Notes under the pieces: generated by a model
What the model saw: only the letters and a program-made list of their open reading frames with translations
What the model was told of the DNA's origin: nothing
Databases searched by the model: none
Made by a program: the position numbers and the translations under genes
Shown here: positions 42,531 through 53,611 of the stretch, one piece after another
Layout of the letters: each line of letters opens with the position of its first letter
Position numbering within the stretch: position 1 is the first letter of the stretch
Assembly (NCBI GenBank): GCA_030035585.1
Contig: CM057465.1
Location: 1,897,501-1,961,500, forward strand
Reading direction: 5' to 3'
DNA: 64,000 nt
Source of the DNA: Dugong dugon
Lineage: Eukaryota; Chordata; Mammalia; Sirenia; Dugongidae

Positions 42531-43984
42531 ATTACAGATGGGGAAACTGAGTCCCAACTTGAGGAAGACTCACCCCACTTCTGAGGCTTACCCTGGTCAT
42601 TGGGCACCTCAGGGTGGGGTTCATTACTTCCTCCTCTGCTCTCTCACTGCCACCTGAATGAACAGCCTGCTGCTGCCCCTGTATCACTGCCCTATTTTCC
42701 TCCCCAAGAAGACTTGACCCCCAGCCAGGTAGAGATGTGGGCCCAGGCTTTGTCTGCAGCATGTAGGGTGTGCCAGGACTTTGCAGGGTTTCTCTGAGCA
42801 TCTTTTCAGTGAAGTGACAGGTTCTGGGTGCCCACAACGCAACGTTTTGCTTGGCAGGTAGAATGCTGCATGAAGGAAACATTACTGGTTATGTATGGGG
42901 CACAGATCTAAGTAATAAAGTGACGGATGATAATTAGTGTGTTCAGGTTCTGAGCATCCCCAGTGATCCCGAGCGCTGGGTTCTAACTGAGGTGCACCAC
43001 GTTCTTACTAAACCCTTCGTTCCAAGCCCATCTCTACGTCATCGCAGGATAAGGCACCAGAAGTCCTTGTCCACACTGTTATAAATTGTTCTGCTTCTTC
43101 AACAGATGTAAGCTCTACCTGAGGAAAATGAGATATGGATTTACAAAGCAGATACATTTAGGGGACATTAGTCATCTTGCAAAGAAGGAAAAAAATCTAT
43201 ATTTGCACAAGAATGCACATAGGTTTTCTTCAAAAGGCAGCTGTCCTATGCTTGCAAATATTTATTTAAAATTCATACATTCCTTGAAGAAGAAGCAAGT
43301 GGTGGGGGGAGCAGTTGGGAAACCTGGAAGTTCTGGAGATCTATCAGAGAAGAATCGATCAATCAGTGGGAGGATAGAAATCACTTGGCATAAAAATGAC
43401 TGCTGCATAAAGAAAGTCAAAGCTGGCGTGACTCACGCGACCGCACTGGCGCAAGAGACCATGACCAAGGAGAACTCAGCAGATGCTGCACCTGCATGAG
43501 AGATGAGCATCCTACACACCAGAGAGGAAGCTGAGCCTGTGATTGGGCCCAAGGTCACCCGCAGGGTCAGGAGGGGACTAGCCAGAGCTTGGCTCTGGGC
43601 TTCCCCACCAAAATGCTTTGCCATTTGGTTTCCATCTCCAAACAAAGCTCTTTGCAAATAGCCTTTGGCTGAAGAGTTGATCTCTGCACAGATATGCCAA
43701 CACGAGCATGGCGCATACAGTTAACAGAGAAGCAGCCCTTGGGAAGGACAGCCTCTGTCCCTCTGCAGTTTGCTCCAAAGATCTGCTGAGGTGGTTCAGC
43801 TGTCCTTTCTCCCAGCTGCCTAAGGGTTATGCTAATGAAGACTTGAAGGCTTGGGGAAAATCAGAGAGGTGGCGATAGTGCTAACGCTCAAGCTCCAAAA
43901 TGCCCTCAGGTGATAAAAGGCACAGGAGACCTCCAAGAGGGTGACTCAGAGCGTGGAGATTACCATGTGGCTGGGTTTGCTTGT
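42531..43984. other. no gene confirmed
   Basis: Unique sequence. The 137-codon plus frame at 43086-43499 has no domain and is lysine-rich from AT-rich DNA. 43150-43260 is AT-rich and may be noncoding regulatory or old L1. Confidence 0.4.
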
Positions 43985-45130
43985 TCAAGTGGCAGATATT
44001 CATTAAACAACCTACTAACTACATCAGGCAAGTGCTAAGCGCGGGGTTACAGCAGAGAACAAAGTGAGCCAATGCCTCTGAGCCGTTGGGGTTCACGGTC
44101 TAGCTGTGAGAACAGTAAGCAATACCGATGGTTACTTACAGGTTTTAAGCAAATCAGAAAACCAGGGTACTATGAACGAGGAGGCGGCAAAGAAGACAAC
44201 TGATACAGATGGACTGGTCAGCTACGCTTAACGGAACTCCTTGTACTGGACGAGATGTCACTGATGAAGAGTAGGATGAGAGCTGTCTCAGCAGAAGGGC
44301 TGGCACAGCCCTGAGTCAAAAAGACTTTGAGAAATAACACCTGGTCAGAGTGTGCGTGTCCTGGGGTGCAGGAGAGGTGTGGGGGCAAGATGGTGTGGCC
44401 ATTGGGCTCTGTAATGGATTCAGCTACAAGGAATCACCAGGGCATATTCTAACCAGGGGTCATGCCCTGTGATCCAAAGTTCTCGTTGACTGCTGTGGGG
44501 AGAGTTGATTCCAGCAGAGAAAGTATGGAAGAGGGAAGGCCAGCTTGAAGAACACCCCAGCTTCCCAGAGAAGAGGTGAAGATGGCCTGGTGGCAGGTAG
44601 CTGTGGCAGAGAAAAGAGGATGGATTGGAGATGGACTTTGGAGGTAGGATTTTTAGGACTTCCTGATGGATTGGTGCCAGGAGGTAAAAGAGAGTGCCTG
44701 TGGGTGGATGGAAGTGTGATGTGGAGAAAAAGCTCAGGAGATCCACTGGGAGCAAGTTAAGCTTGCTGCCACAGCGAGTGAATGAAATCAGTGAGTAAAG
44801 ACGTCGGGTTGGCAGTTGAGTTTTCAAGTCTGGATCTAGAATAGAGTCCCATGCTGAGACAGAGAGTTTTCAGATGGTAGAAGTCGAAGCCCTGGAAATA
44901 ATTCCAATGAAAACTGAGCAGAGAAGATGCCCCAGCCACACAGGGTCCCCTCACCTGACTGCAGATTACCTGATATGTCCCAGAAAGCTCAGGTGTGGAG
45001 CAGCCAACAGCTGCCCTGTAGTCATCTCTGAACTCAGGGTGTCCAATTGGAGCCACCCTAGAGGGACTCTCCTTCAGCCTGAGGACTGTGTGCATGTTAT
45101 TCTAGGAGAAGTAGCTCAGACTAGTTGTGG
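43985..45130. mobile_element. ancient mammalian repeat traces, family unassigned
   Basis: 'gcaagtgctaagcgcggggt' then 'tacagcagagaacaaagtga' and 'gttcacggtctagctgtgag' match the 'aggcactgttctaggtgctggggatacagcagtgaac' repeat. 44640-44830 shows its later part ('ggcagttgagttttcaagtc'). It is strongly diverged; 44400-44640 may be unique. Confidence 0.4.
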
Positions 45131-45213
45131 GTTGTTTCGGGGCCTAAGATTGTAGGGGTGGTGGGTGGGGAGGAGGATTGTTCTGGGACATCCCAGCTCC
45201 TGTAGGAAGGCTG

Positions 45214-45425
45214 GAGTCCCTGGGTGGTGCAGATGGTTAACATGCTCAGCTACTAACAGAAAGGCTGGAGGTCTGAGTCCACCCAGAGGTGCCCTAGAAG
45301 AAAGACTTGGCAATCTCCTTCTGAAAAATCAGCCATTGAAAATCCTATGGAGCACAGTTCCACTCTGACACACATGGGGTGGCCAAGAGTCGAAGCTGAC
45401 TCCAAGGTAACTGGCACTGGTTTCT
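45214..45425 (+). mobile_element. older AfroSINE subtype, full length
   Basis: 'gagtccctgggtggtgcaga' through 'aaaatcagccattgaaaatc' to 'gtcgaagctgactccaaggt'. Imperfect flanking repeats tgtaggaaggctg / ggtaggagggtct. This subtype has a longer body than the 160-bp copies. Confidence 0.85.
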
Positions 45426-45439
45426 GGTAGGAGGGTCTA

Positions 45440-46269
45440 TGATTACGCCGAACAGGGTATGTGGACAGATGGGAAGAGTGTCAAGTAAGGACCCTCTCTG
45501 GGGGGGAAGGGGGGACAGGAGAAAATGCAGGACCTGTAGTCACAGCAACTGGAGGAACCAACAGAGGCCACCACCCTTCCCCTTGGATTATGGAGACAGT
45601 GCTATTCAGAGTACCTCGCTTATTTTTGTTACTTATTTTAATCAAGATAATATAATTATTTCAAAAATTTAAATGGCTCAACCCTGTCCGGCTCCTCAGA
45701 GGTACTCCTGATCTCATTCTTGATTATTTTTAGTTTTCCAGGCGGTCTCTGTTATCCATTTAAGCAGTGGGTTTATGCCGCTGATGTTTAATTTAGCAAT
45801 TTTTGGCATTAAATAGCGACTTCCTACCATGAAATCCACTGCGTATGCCACTTCCTCTACAGTACCAGGCGTTTCTTCAGTCTACATTCCCACATCCATG
45901 ACCTTTGTCAGTTTTGCACCTTCCTGTCTTATGCGCTCAGATCTAGGCAAACTCCGCTTGTGAGGGTGTCAGCCCCAAAGTCCGCTGAGCAACCACGTCC
46001 CCTCCCACCCCGGCTCTGCTCCACGATTTCGGGATCTCGCGAGATCCCACTGGCAACGCTACACTGTTCTCCATAATGAAGTTTCCAGGTGGTTCCAAGA
46101 GTTGGAGCCCAGCTACAGGTGCCAACGTCGTTATGAATATGCAGATTTTCGAGTCTGGCGCCAAGTAACATGCTATGATTACATTACCTTTCTCACCGGG
46201 CTTTTGTTTTTGTTTGCTTGGGGTGTCTTCCTCATTTTCTAGCATTCTTTCATTTTATCGCACCCCACA
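45440..46269. other. no gene confirmed; CpG-enriched second half
   Basis: 45600-45900 is AT-leaning. 45930-46200 has about 14 CpGs in 270 bp, unusual for the window outside the L1 5' UTR, and holds the palindrome at 46031-46048. No open frame with a recognised domain. Confidence 0.4.
46031..46048. promoter_or_regulatory. perfect 18-bp palindrome with a TCTCGCGAGA (CGCG) element
   Basis: The site reads GGGATCTCGCGAGATCCC, its own reverse complement, with TCTCGCGAGA at 46035-46044. This 10-mer is a known core-promoter motif bound by BANP (and proposed for ZBTB33) at CpG-island promoters. It lies in a local CpG cluster. Whether a promoter exists here is not shown. Confidence 0.45.
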
Positions 46270-46470
46270 ACCAAAACTAAACCCACTGACGTTGAGCTGA
46301 TTCCAATAGCGACCCTAAAGGACAGAGTAGAACTGCCCCATAGGGTCTCCAAGGTTGTAATCCGCATGGAAGTTGACTGCAGCATCTTTCTTCTGAGATT
46401 GGTGGGTTTGAACTGCTGACCTTTGGGTGAACAGTCAAGCTCTTTAACCACTGCACCACCAGGGCTCCTA
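46270..46470 (-). mobile_element. AfroSINE
   Basis: 'aaactaaacccactgacgtt' through 'gaactgccccatagggtctc' to 'cactgcaccaccagggctcc'. Confidence 0.92.
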
Positions 46471-46676
46471 AAGCACACCCTAAGCGCTGCTAATACTTGT
46501 GCATCTCACGCCTTCTCAGCCCAGAGACTGAATCTTCCTCGGACATACGCCTCGCAGGATCTTCCCTCCTGCTCTGATCTGGTCGACCCCACTCAAGGAC
46601 AGCTGCCCAGTGGCTGGCTAAGGGTCTGGTTACTAATCTTGAGCCCTCAGTTTGTCCGGCTTATGTCTTCTTCTTC

Positions 46677-46836
46677 TTTTTTTTTTTTTTAAAAAAAAAA
46701 AAAAAGCCAAACCCGTTGCCGTCAAATAGGACAAAGAAGAACTGCCTTATAGGGTTTCCAAGCAGTAGCTGATGGATTCGAACGGCTGACCTTTTGGTTA
46801 GCAGCCTGAGCTCTTAACCACTGCACCAGCAGGGCT
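46677..46836 (-). mobile_element. AfroSINE with internal deletion, next to a T14/A15 palindrome
   Basis: 46677-46690 is all T and 46691-46705 all A, then 'gccaaacccgttgccgtcaa' jumps directly to 'ataggacaaagaagaactgc', losing the usual 'gactcatagcgaccct' block. It ends 'accactgcaccagcagggct'. Confidence 0.85.
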
Positions 46837-46935
46837 AGAAACTTACGTTGAGGTCACTTTCCAAGGTCAGTTGTGTGTCTGATCTCTGATTTATTCAGTT
46901 GGCAGACATCTATTGAGTGGGTACTGCATCTTACA

Positions 46936-47016
46936 GAGCCCTGGTGGTGCAAACGGTTAAATGCTTGGCTGCTAACCAAAAGGCTAGCCATGGGAACCCA
47001 CCAAGTTGCTCCTTTC
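46936..47016 (+). mobile_element. AfroSINE, 3' truncated
   Basis: Head only: 'agagccctggtggtgcaaac' to 'acccaccaagttgctcctt'. Confidence 0.8.
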
Positions 47017-47165
47017 CTGACCAGTTTATTTAAAATGGCACCCCCTCCTTTCACCATTCTGTGCACCCCTTTTTTTCTCTCCTATCCTGGATCTCATCCC
47101 CAAGGGAGGAGTTATCTCTGATTTGCTCGCCATGCCCCGATCACCACAGCAGTACCTAAGACACA

Positions 47166-47370
47166 GTTGTTGCTGTTAAGTGCCGTCTTGTCAATTCCAA
47201 CTCACAGGGACCCCATGTGACAGGACAGAAATGCCCCATAGGTTTTCTTGGCTGAAATCTTTATGGAAGCAGCTTGCCAGGTCTTTTCCCCCCGTAAAGC
47301 CTCCAGTGGGTTTGAACCACCTATCTTTTGGTTAGTAGTTGAGTGCTTAACCACGGTGCCACCGGAGCCA
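47166..47370 (-). mobile_element. AfroSINE (RTE-type tail), full length
   Basis: 'gttgttgctgttaagtgccg' through 'ccccataggttttcttggct' to 'aaccacggtgccaccggagc'. Confidence 0.9.
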
Positions 47371-47490
47371 ATAGTGACCCCCCAAAAGTTATGTCCAAGT
47401 CCTAACCCCCAGTACCTGTGAATGTGGCCTTATTTGAAAATAGAGCCTTTGCAGAAGTGATTAGTTAATGGAGGTTAAGGGTCTCGGGGA
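47371..47490 (+). mobile_element. MLT1-like LTR, 5' fragment
   Basis: 'aaaagttatgtccaagtcct' then 'cccccagtacctgtgaatgt' and 'gcagaagtgattagttaatg' match the first ~120 bp of a sense MaLR LTR. The very start was replaced by the SINE. Confidence 0.6.
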
Positions 47491-47639
47491 GAAACCCGGC
47501 CCAGCTGGAGCCCCCACCCTCAGCCTGTCTCTCATTCTGGTGACTCAGCCTGGGGGACAGAGGGCAGTGCCTGGACACGCCTGGGGTTTTTTGGTTGCTT
47601 TTCTTTCTTTTGTTACACAAAGTGATGTGTGAATCTTCA

Positions 47640-48960
47640 ATAAGCACCATGTGTGTACATAACAGGGGCCTCCCTTCACTCACCTTGACACCCCTTCCAG
47701 CCCACTGCTGCCAGGGTCCTCCGCTCCCCTTCACCAAGTCCACGCGTACATCAGTACGGGCACTCATCAGCACACGTATGTGTCAGCATCTGCACGTTCC
47801 TCTCTTCCTACACCATTGGGACCACCCTGCACTGGGCTCTTCTGCCTGGGAAATGCCTTTGGGGATCTTTCTATGTGAGGACTAATCCATTTCTCTTTTA
47901 ATTAATGTTCGTTTCTGTGGCGTTGACCCCGACTCATGGTAACCTTGTGAATAACAGAACGAAACGTTGCCCAGTCCTTCGCCATCTTCACAATCATCAA
48001 CACGTTTGAGAGAGAGCACTGTGGTGGTCGTTGTGTCAATCCACCTCATGGAGGGTTTCCCTCGTTTTCACTGACCCCCGCTTTACCAAACATGGCATCC
48101 TTTTCGAGAGACTCGTCTTTCCTGATGACATGCCAGAGTAGGTGAGCCCAAGTCCACCATCTTGCTTCTAAGGAGCGTTCTGGTCGTACTGCTTCTAAGA
48201 CCATTTGTTGGTTCTTCTGGCGGTCCATGGTGCATTCAACATTCTTCACCATCACCTCAATTCAAATGCATCAGTTCCTCTTCTGGCTTCCTTTTTCATT
48301 GTCCATCTTTCACATGCGTGAACGTTTCCTACTTTAAGTGTATTTAGCCACATCGCAGGTGATGGGCACCAACTTTGCCTTTACAAGAAATGTTACACTG
48401 AATGTGGCTGTGCAGATTCCTTTGTGCACAAGTACAAGTACTTCTGTGGAGTGGATGCACTTTGCATCCCTAAAGTCAGATTTCTAAAAGTGGAATTGCT
48501 AGGTATGCACGTTGTCACTTTTTATATCAACAAGCAAATGCTTTCCGGAACAAATTGGCCCACTTACACTTACACCAAAAGTCTCATTTTGCTCCCGTTA
48601 CTCCCTGGCATTTAATTATCCACAGTTAGAAATAATTGTGAATGTGCTAAAACATTACGGCATGTGGCTGTTTTATTTTGACCCCCGACACTGGTGAGGG
48701 CTCCAGCCTCCCATGTGTCCACAGCCGTGTGCACACTTCCTCTATCCATCACCTCATGCATCCTCACTGTGGTCTTCTTCTTACTGGTTTATACAAGCTC
48801 TTTACTTATTCCAAGTGCCAATCTGCTTTCGGTTTCACATGCGCCGATACGTTCTCCTGCCTGTAACTCGTTGTTCATCCTGTTTACGGTGGTTTTTGTT
48901 AGAACATTGCTGAAGCTTCTCATGCAGCCCCGCTTTCTTTCTGACTTCGAGGTTTAAAGA
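47640..48960 (-). mobile_element. old L1 3' end, split by an RTE
   Basis: 'tttggggatctttctatgtg' (47852), 'tgtgcacaagtacaagtact' and 'ctaaaagtggaattgctagg' (48424-48507) and 'acaagctctttacttattcc' (48794) follow reverse-complement L1 ORF2 C-terminal/3' text in order, with the RTE at 47912-48322 in between. Confidence 0.55.
47912..48322 (-). mobile_element. diverged RTE (BovB-clade) 3' fragment
   Basis: 'gaaacgttgcccagtccttc', 'gtgtcaatccacctcatgga' and 'gcggtccatggtgcattcaa' align with the RTE 3' UTR/C-terminus. It is more diverged than the copy at 31482. Confidence 0.75.
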
Positions 48961-48969
48961 TTTTACTGG

Positions 48970-49560
48970 CTTCCTGGCCTGTCTCTCTGCCCCAGTCCAT
49001 CATCCACATTCACCAGACCAGGGTCGCCCCAGTAAACCACCTACGTGAAACTTCGGTCTCAGATCTGATTCTGGGGGAGCAGGGGCCATGACAACCTGTG
49101 ATGATCCGTCCCTGCTGCCACATCAGGCCGTGTAGGCCCCCAGGGAGACGCTGGCAGGGGTGTCCCCAACTCGGGAACCCCTTAACCACAGGGCTCAGTT
49201 CTAAAATGTAAACCAGACCACAGAGAAGCTTTGGGGCTTCCCTTGCCTCTTGGGACAAAGCCCAGAGCCCCTGCCAAGGCGCCAGGTGTCCCAAGCTTGG
49301 CTCTGACACCTGTGAGGCCACCTCCCACCACCCCCAAGTCCCACTGGCCCTGCCTGCACCTTGCCCACCGCAGCCTGCCTCTGCCCCAAGCCTTCGCACA
49401 CACCTTCCCCTCTGGGGGATCTCCCGGCCTCCCACCCCAGCCCCTGCTCTGGTGCCTTCTCTGGAAGACCCTCCCCGGGCTCCGCGATAGAACAGTGGCT
49501 TCCTCAACCCCCAGCAGGGGTCCTGGTGTGATCTTCTGCACAGGAGTGGCTCTAGATCAC
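48970..49560 (+). mobile_element. possible L2 LINE trace
   Basis: 'agctttggggcttcccttgc' then 'ctcttgggacaaagcccaga' recalls the L2-type 'caatggcttcccattgcccttaggataaaatccaaact' pattern, followed by 'ccttcgcacacaccttcccc'. Heavily diverged and GC-shifted. The 229-codon minus frame here (49010-49699) is not supported as a gene. Confidence 0.35.
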
Positions 49561-50553
49561 CTTGTATCCCATCCTGTGTGTGTTTCTCCCTGTCCCTCCA
49601 CCCCAACACACATCCCAGCAGAGCACACACCTGCCATGTCCCCCTGAGCACCCAGTGACAAGGGACCCTACATGACAGCCCAGGGCAAGTGGAGGCCATC
49701 AGCTGTCAGCAGTGAATGCTAACCTTCCCCCCTGTGAGAGGTGAGACTGTGCAGGCCGGATCTGCCCGTCCAGCCAAATGGGACAATGAGTGATGCACCC
49801 ATGCTTGCATTTGTGCCCTAAGACCCTCTGCTCCGTGAGAAAGCAGAGGCCCCAGGACCCCGTGTCCTGGCCCCATACGATAGGGCAGTCTGGACCTTGA
49901 TCTCCTGACATCCACCTAGTCCCTGGTCAGGCACGTCTACTCCTAACCCAGCCCCCTTGCTCCCACCTACGTACACCCAGCCAGCCCCAGGTGATCTGAC
50001 CGGTCTCCACCCCAACTGCAGATCAGAACCCCACCCTCCCCCTGGTGAGGATGGCCTCTGAGCCTCTGGCAAATGTCCCCCAGTCCCCCCGCCTCCTGAT
50101 GCTCAGGCTCTCGGGACACCAGGCTGGCCAGAGCCCATGCGGAGCCCAGTCCCAGGTGCACTGCTGCCAGCCAAGGTCAGGTGTCTGTGAGGGAGCCTTC
50201 CTGGGGCACCCAGGGAAAATCTTGCATCTGTCTCCCAGCCTGGCAATGTCAATCAAACCCCCAGAATAGCAGACAGGCTTCCTTCTGGAGTGGGGGGAGG
50301 AGCTGTCGTGCCTGAGCCTGAGCAGGGCAAATCCACTCAGCCTGGACGCAGCAGGGCCAGGGCCTCTGGCCACACAGCAGCCCTAACGCCCACCACTTGC
50401 CAAGGAAGACTTTCTCAGGTGTGGTGCTGAGGTCAGATGCCCGGCTGGAGGCTGTGAGGAACAAGGGTTCCTACACAGACATCCCTACTGTGAGACAGGG
50501 CGTCACCCCACCTTACCGAGGAGGAAGCCTGGCCTGAGCCCCACTTAACAGCC
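49561..50553. other. no gene seen; GC-rich
   Basis: Many short overlapping frames on the minus strand with no domains; transposon-free. Confidence 0.45.
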
Positions 50554-50855
50554 AGTGTGTTCAGTGGTAGAATTCTAGCCTTCCATGCCAGAGACTCGGG
50601 TTCGATTCCTGCCAACGCACCTCATGTTCAGCCACCACCCATCTGTCAGTGAGGGCTTGTGTGTTGCTGTGGACAGCTTCTAGACTAAGACGGACTAGGA
50701 AGAAAGGCCTGGCAATCTACTTCCCAGAATCAGCCATGAAAACCCTACGTGTCACAATGGTCTGATATGCGACCCGTCATGGGGATGGTGTAGGACCGGC
50801 CAAGCTTTCGTGAGGTCGTCGTGAGTCAGGGGCCACCTGGACAGCAGGGAACAGC
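50554..50855 (+). mobile_element. tRNA-Gly-headed composite SINE
   Basis: 50554-50624 reads like tRNA-Gly: A box 'tcagtggtagaattct', a glycine-type anticodon loop 'ccttccatgcc' and B box 'gggttcgattcctgccaacg'. The body ('cctcatgttcagccaccacc', 'tagactaagacggactagga') leads into an AfroSINE-like part ('aggcctggcaatctacttcc', 'aatcagccatgaaaacccta') and a tail 'gtgagtcaggggccacctgg'. It is therefore a mosaic with a pol III promoter different from the usual AfroSINE head. Confidence 0.78.
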
Positions 50856-51332
50856 AGCAAGGACTAGTACGAGAGGCGAGGGTGCTGGGGCCTCACTCTG
50901 CAGAGCGTGAGGTGGAATTGGACGCCCTGGCCAAGAGTCAAACAGAGACCTGAAAACAGCCACCACAGAGGAGTCCGTCTGCAATTCCGGGAGGGACAGC
51001 ACGGACAGCCCCTATCTCAACCTGGCCCCCAGCCACCCCACAGGCTTTGAGCCCCTGCTCTTGTCCCTGTACCACATGGCCTTGCTGTCCTCTGAGCTCA
51101 GGCCCAAGGGCCTTTGTCGGCTCACCTGATCCCCCCACCCGCCACCCTCAGGTCTGGCTGAGAGTGTCCCTTCCCCCCTGATGGCCTGGGTTTCTTCCTG
51201 ACACCTGTCTTCACTAACTCTCTCGGCCTGCTAAACCCTACTCAAGCCAGATGTTCTAGCCCAGGGCAGCAGACCCCAGCCACTGAAGACCCAACCCCTG
51301 CAGATCTGGTCCTGGAGACACCAATCCCCGTA
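50856..51332. other. no gene seen
   Basis: GC-rich unique DNA. Confidence 0.45.
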
Positions 51333-51580
51333 GACCTGGCCCCCACACAAATGGCCCCCCCTGCAGACCTGGCCCCCACACACCTGGCCCCCACACAAAT
51401 GGCCCCCCCACAGACCTGGCCCCAAGACACCTGGCCTCCCCACACCTGGCCCCCACACACCTGGCCTCCCACACACTCGGCCCCCACAAACCTGGCCCAC
51501 ACACACCTGGCCTACACACACCTGACCCACACACAGCTGGCGTCCCACACACCTTGTCCCCACACACCTGGCCTCCCTTG
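51333..51580. repeat. 15-bp minisatellite
   Basis: About 16 units of 'acacacctggccccc' type with some length variants. It reads as long Gly/Val/Cys frames on the minus strand, an artefact. Confidence 0.88.
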
Positions 51581-51849
51581 GGGCTGTGGGGGTGCAGGGA
51601 GGAGACTGCCTTGAATCCTCAGCTCCACGTGAGCAGGCAGCCCCCACCTCCCACCCGGCAGCTCCCCTATCCCAGCCAGCCAGCCTGAGCCTCCCAGGGA
51701 ATCACGGGTCACCAGCTCCCTAGGGGATCATGGCCAGTCTCGGACAGGTCGAGGGTCAGCCTGGGGACCCCTTCTCAGACCACATGTCCTGGCACCAGGC
51801 GTGGCCAACGTCTGTCTTCCTCTGGGAACAACCCGGAGGAGGGGCTGCT

Positions 51850-52070
51850 CGTTTATGTAGCCTTCTTCAGAGTCGCGTTGATTGAGTTAAAATTGGATTT
51901 CTGCTCAGATTGATTATCTAATGTGATAGAAAAATATACAGTCTGGGAGCAAATTTAGATTCCAGTGAAAAATTAAACTGTTATACCGAGGTGCCCACCG
52001 AAGCATTAAATGCATTCTCTGTATGATTATATCTACAGATAGCAGTGACAATATGACTATCACTGGCCTG
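51850..52070. promoter_or_regulatory. strongest candidate conserved noncoding element
   Basis: An AT-rich island with sharp GC-rich edges and no repeat match. 'cgcgttgattgagttaaaat', 'cagattgattatctaatgtg' (PBX/HOX-like and GATA-like cores), 'gaagcattaaatgcattctc' (near-palindromic ATTAAAT/ATGCAT) and 'gtatgattatatctacagat'. It retains CpGs in AT-rich DNA. Confidence 0.42.
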
Positions 52071-52686
52071 CCTGGCGGGGACTTAGGGCACCGTGTACAC
52101 AGATGGCCGATACCGCCTCCGAAAGCACTCCTAAGAGTGAGGGCAGCTAACTGCGTCCAGTGATGGCTTCTCCGGCATCTCTTTGGACTTGGGAGAAGAG
52201 GCCAGCGATGCACCCCCTCAGAACTTCTCTCGGGCATCCACGGGGTGGAGACAAGAAAGAACTGAAGCAGCAGGAATCCACACCCTCGGGGCTGGTCAGA
52301 GGCCAGGGCGGATGGGGAGTGTGCCGCTAATGATCTGGAAACGCCGGCAGGGAAGGCGCGTCTGTAAATTACCCAGCTCAGAGGCATTCCTCCCACAGAG
52401 ACCTCAGTTTGTCATTTCAGTCCTTACTGGTACAGTAGGGTTTTTTTCTCTGACCTGGAACATAGGATCAACAGCAGAGCTAAGTTAACACAATTGGCTT
52501 TGTGGAGGGCCCTTTCCCCCCTCCCTTAGTCACCCCTAGGACCTCGCACGCTGGCCCTTCTTACTGTGCCCACCTGGCCCCGTTGCCCTTCCACATCACC
52601 CCTCATGGGGGCATCACGCCCATTTCACAGACTGGATTCGGTGTTACACACACATTCGTAACAAATACAAGTATCTACCAACAGCA
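52071..52686. other. no gene seen
   Basis: Unique DNA; the minus frame at 51914-52396 runs through the candidate element and is not gene-like. Confidence 0.45.
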
Positions 52687-52846
52687 GGGAACCCCGGTGG
52701 CACAGTGGTTAAGAGCTTGGCTGCTAACCAAAAGGTTGGCAGTTTGAATCCACCAGCGGCTTCATGGAAATCGAATGGGGGCAGTTCTGGTCTGTCTTAT
52801 AGGGTTGTTCTATGAGTCTGAATTGACTTGATGGCCTCGGGTTTGA
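52687..52846 (+). mobile_element. AfroSINE
   Basis: 'gggaaccccggtggcacagt' to 'tctgaattgacttgatggcc'. Confidence 0.92.
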
Positions 52847-52851
52847 TTGTA

Positions 52852-53078
52852 AGTCGGAATCAACGGCAAACAACACCATCACCAGCTGCTGTTGATTCAA
52901 CCCTGATTCAAGGCAACCTCATGCGTGTCAGAGCAGAGCTATGCTCCATAGGGTTCTCAGCGGCTGGTATTTTGGAAGTAGATTGCCAGACTTTTCTTCA
53001 GAGGCAGCTCTGGGTGGACTCGAACTTCCAACCATTTAGTTAGCAGGCAGCATGTTAACCATTTGCACCACTAGGGTC
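52852..53078 (-). mobile_element. AfroSINE, older subtype
   Basis: 'gctgctgttgattcaaccct' through 'ctatgctccatagggttctc' to 'accatttgcaccactagggt'. It lies tail to tail with the SINE at 52687. Confidence 0.85.
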
Positions 53079-53611
53079 TACAAAACACACAGATATAAGG
53101 GTAAAAAAAAAAAAATTAAGTGTGGTTTGTGATGATGGAAACCCTGTTTTGAGAACAGCGTGATGGGAGAAAGCCTTCACCACTGTCCTGACGTGAGAGG
53201 TGGGTGCTCCCTGACACCGCTCTGGCTGTGCTGGGACACGTGCTCACCGGTCCCTGCAAGGCTCCCTTCTAACCTGCACAGTGACCTCTTCTCTTGCTTT
53301 CTGCATAATCTCTGACGTGAAAAACTAACAGCAACTAAAAGAGAACATAAAACAGCTCTCCTGCACCTGACACAACACGGACTCTCCCCGTCGGACAGCA
53401 GGATATTCATGCCAGCTGTCACTGCTGATTTCAAAGGACGAACAGAGATGGTGTCGTGTTGCTGGAAACACCCCTTCACAGCTCGGGGTTCCCTCCAGCT
53501 CCGCCATGAAGGAGCCCCTTTTGTCAGAAGACGCAGTGGGGAATGTGCTGGGTTCTCTTCTAAAGGTTAAAGGTAATTAAGCTCTGAACACTTCCTCTCA
53601 CATCTTTTATT
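53079..53611. other. no gene seen
   Basis: Unique DNA after an A-run at 53103-53116. Confidence 0.45.

Noticed and set aside
43086-43499. 137-codon plus-strand frame, lysine-rich
   Set aside because: No recognised family; begins in AT-rich DNA without splice or promoter support.
49010-49699. 229-codon minus-strand frame
   Set aside because: GC-rich sequence with a probable L2 trace; residues show only compositional bias.
50554-50624. Possible tRNA-Gly gene
   Set aside because: The acceptor arm does not pair and the sequence continues into a SINE body, so it is a SINE head.
51231-51647. Long minus-strand frames rich in Gly, Val and Cys
   Set aside because: They are translations of the 15-bp minisatellite; all three frames stay open for the same reason.
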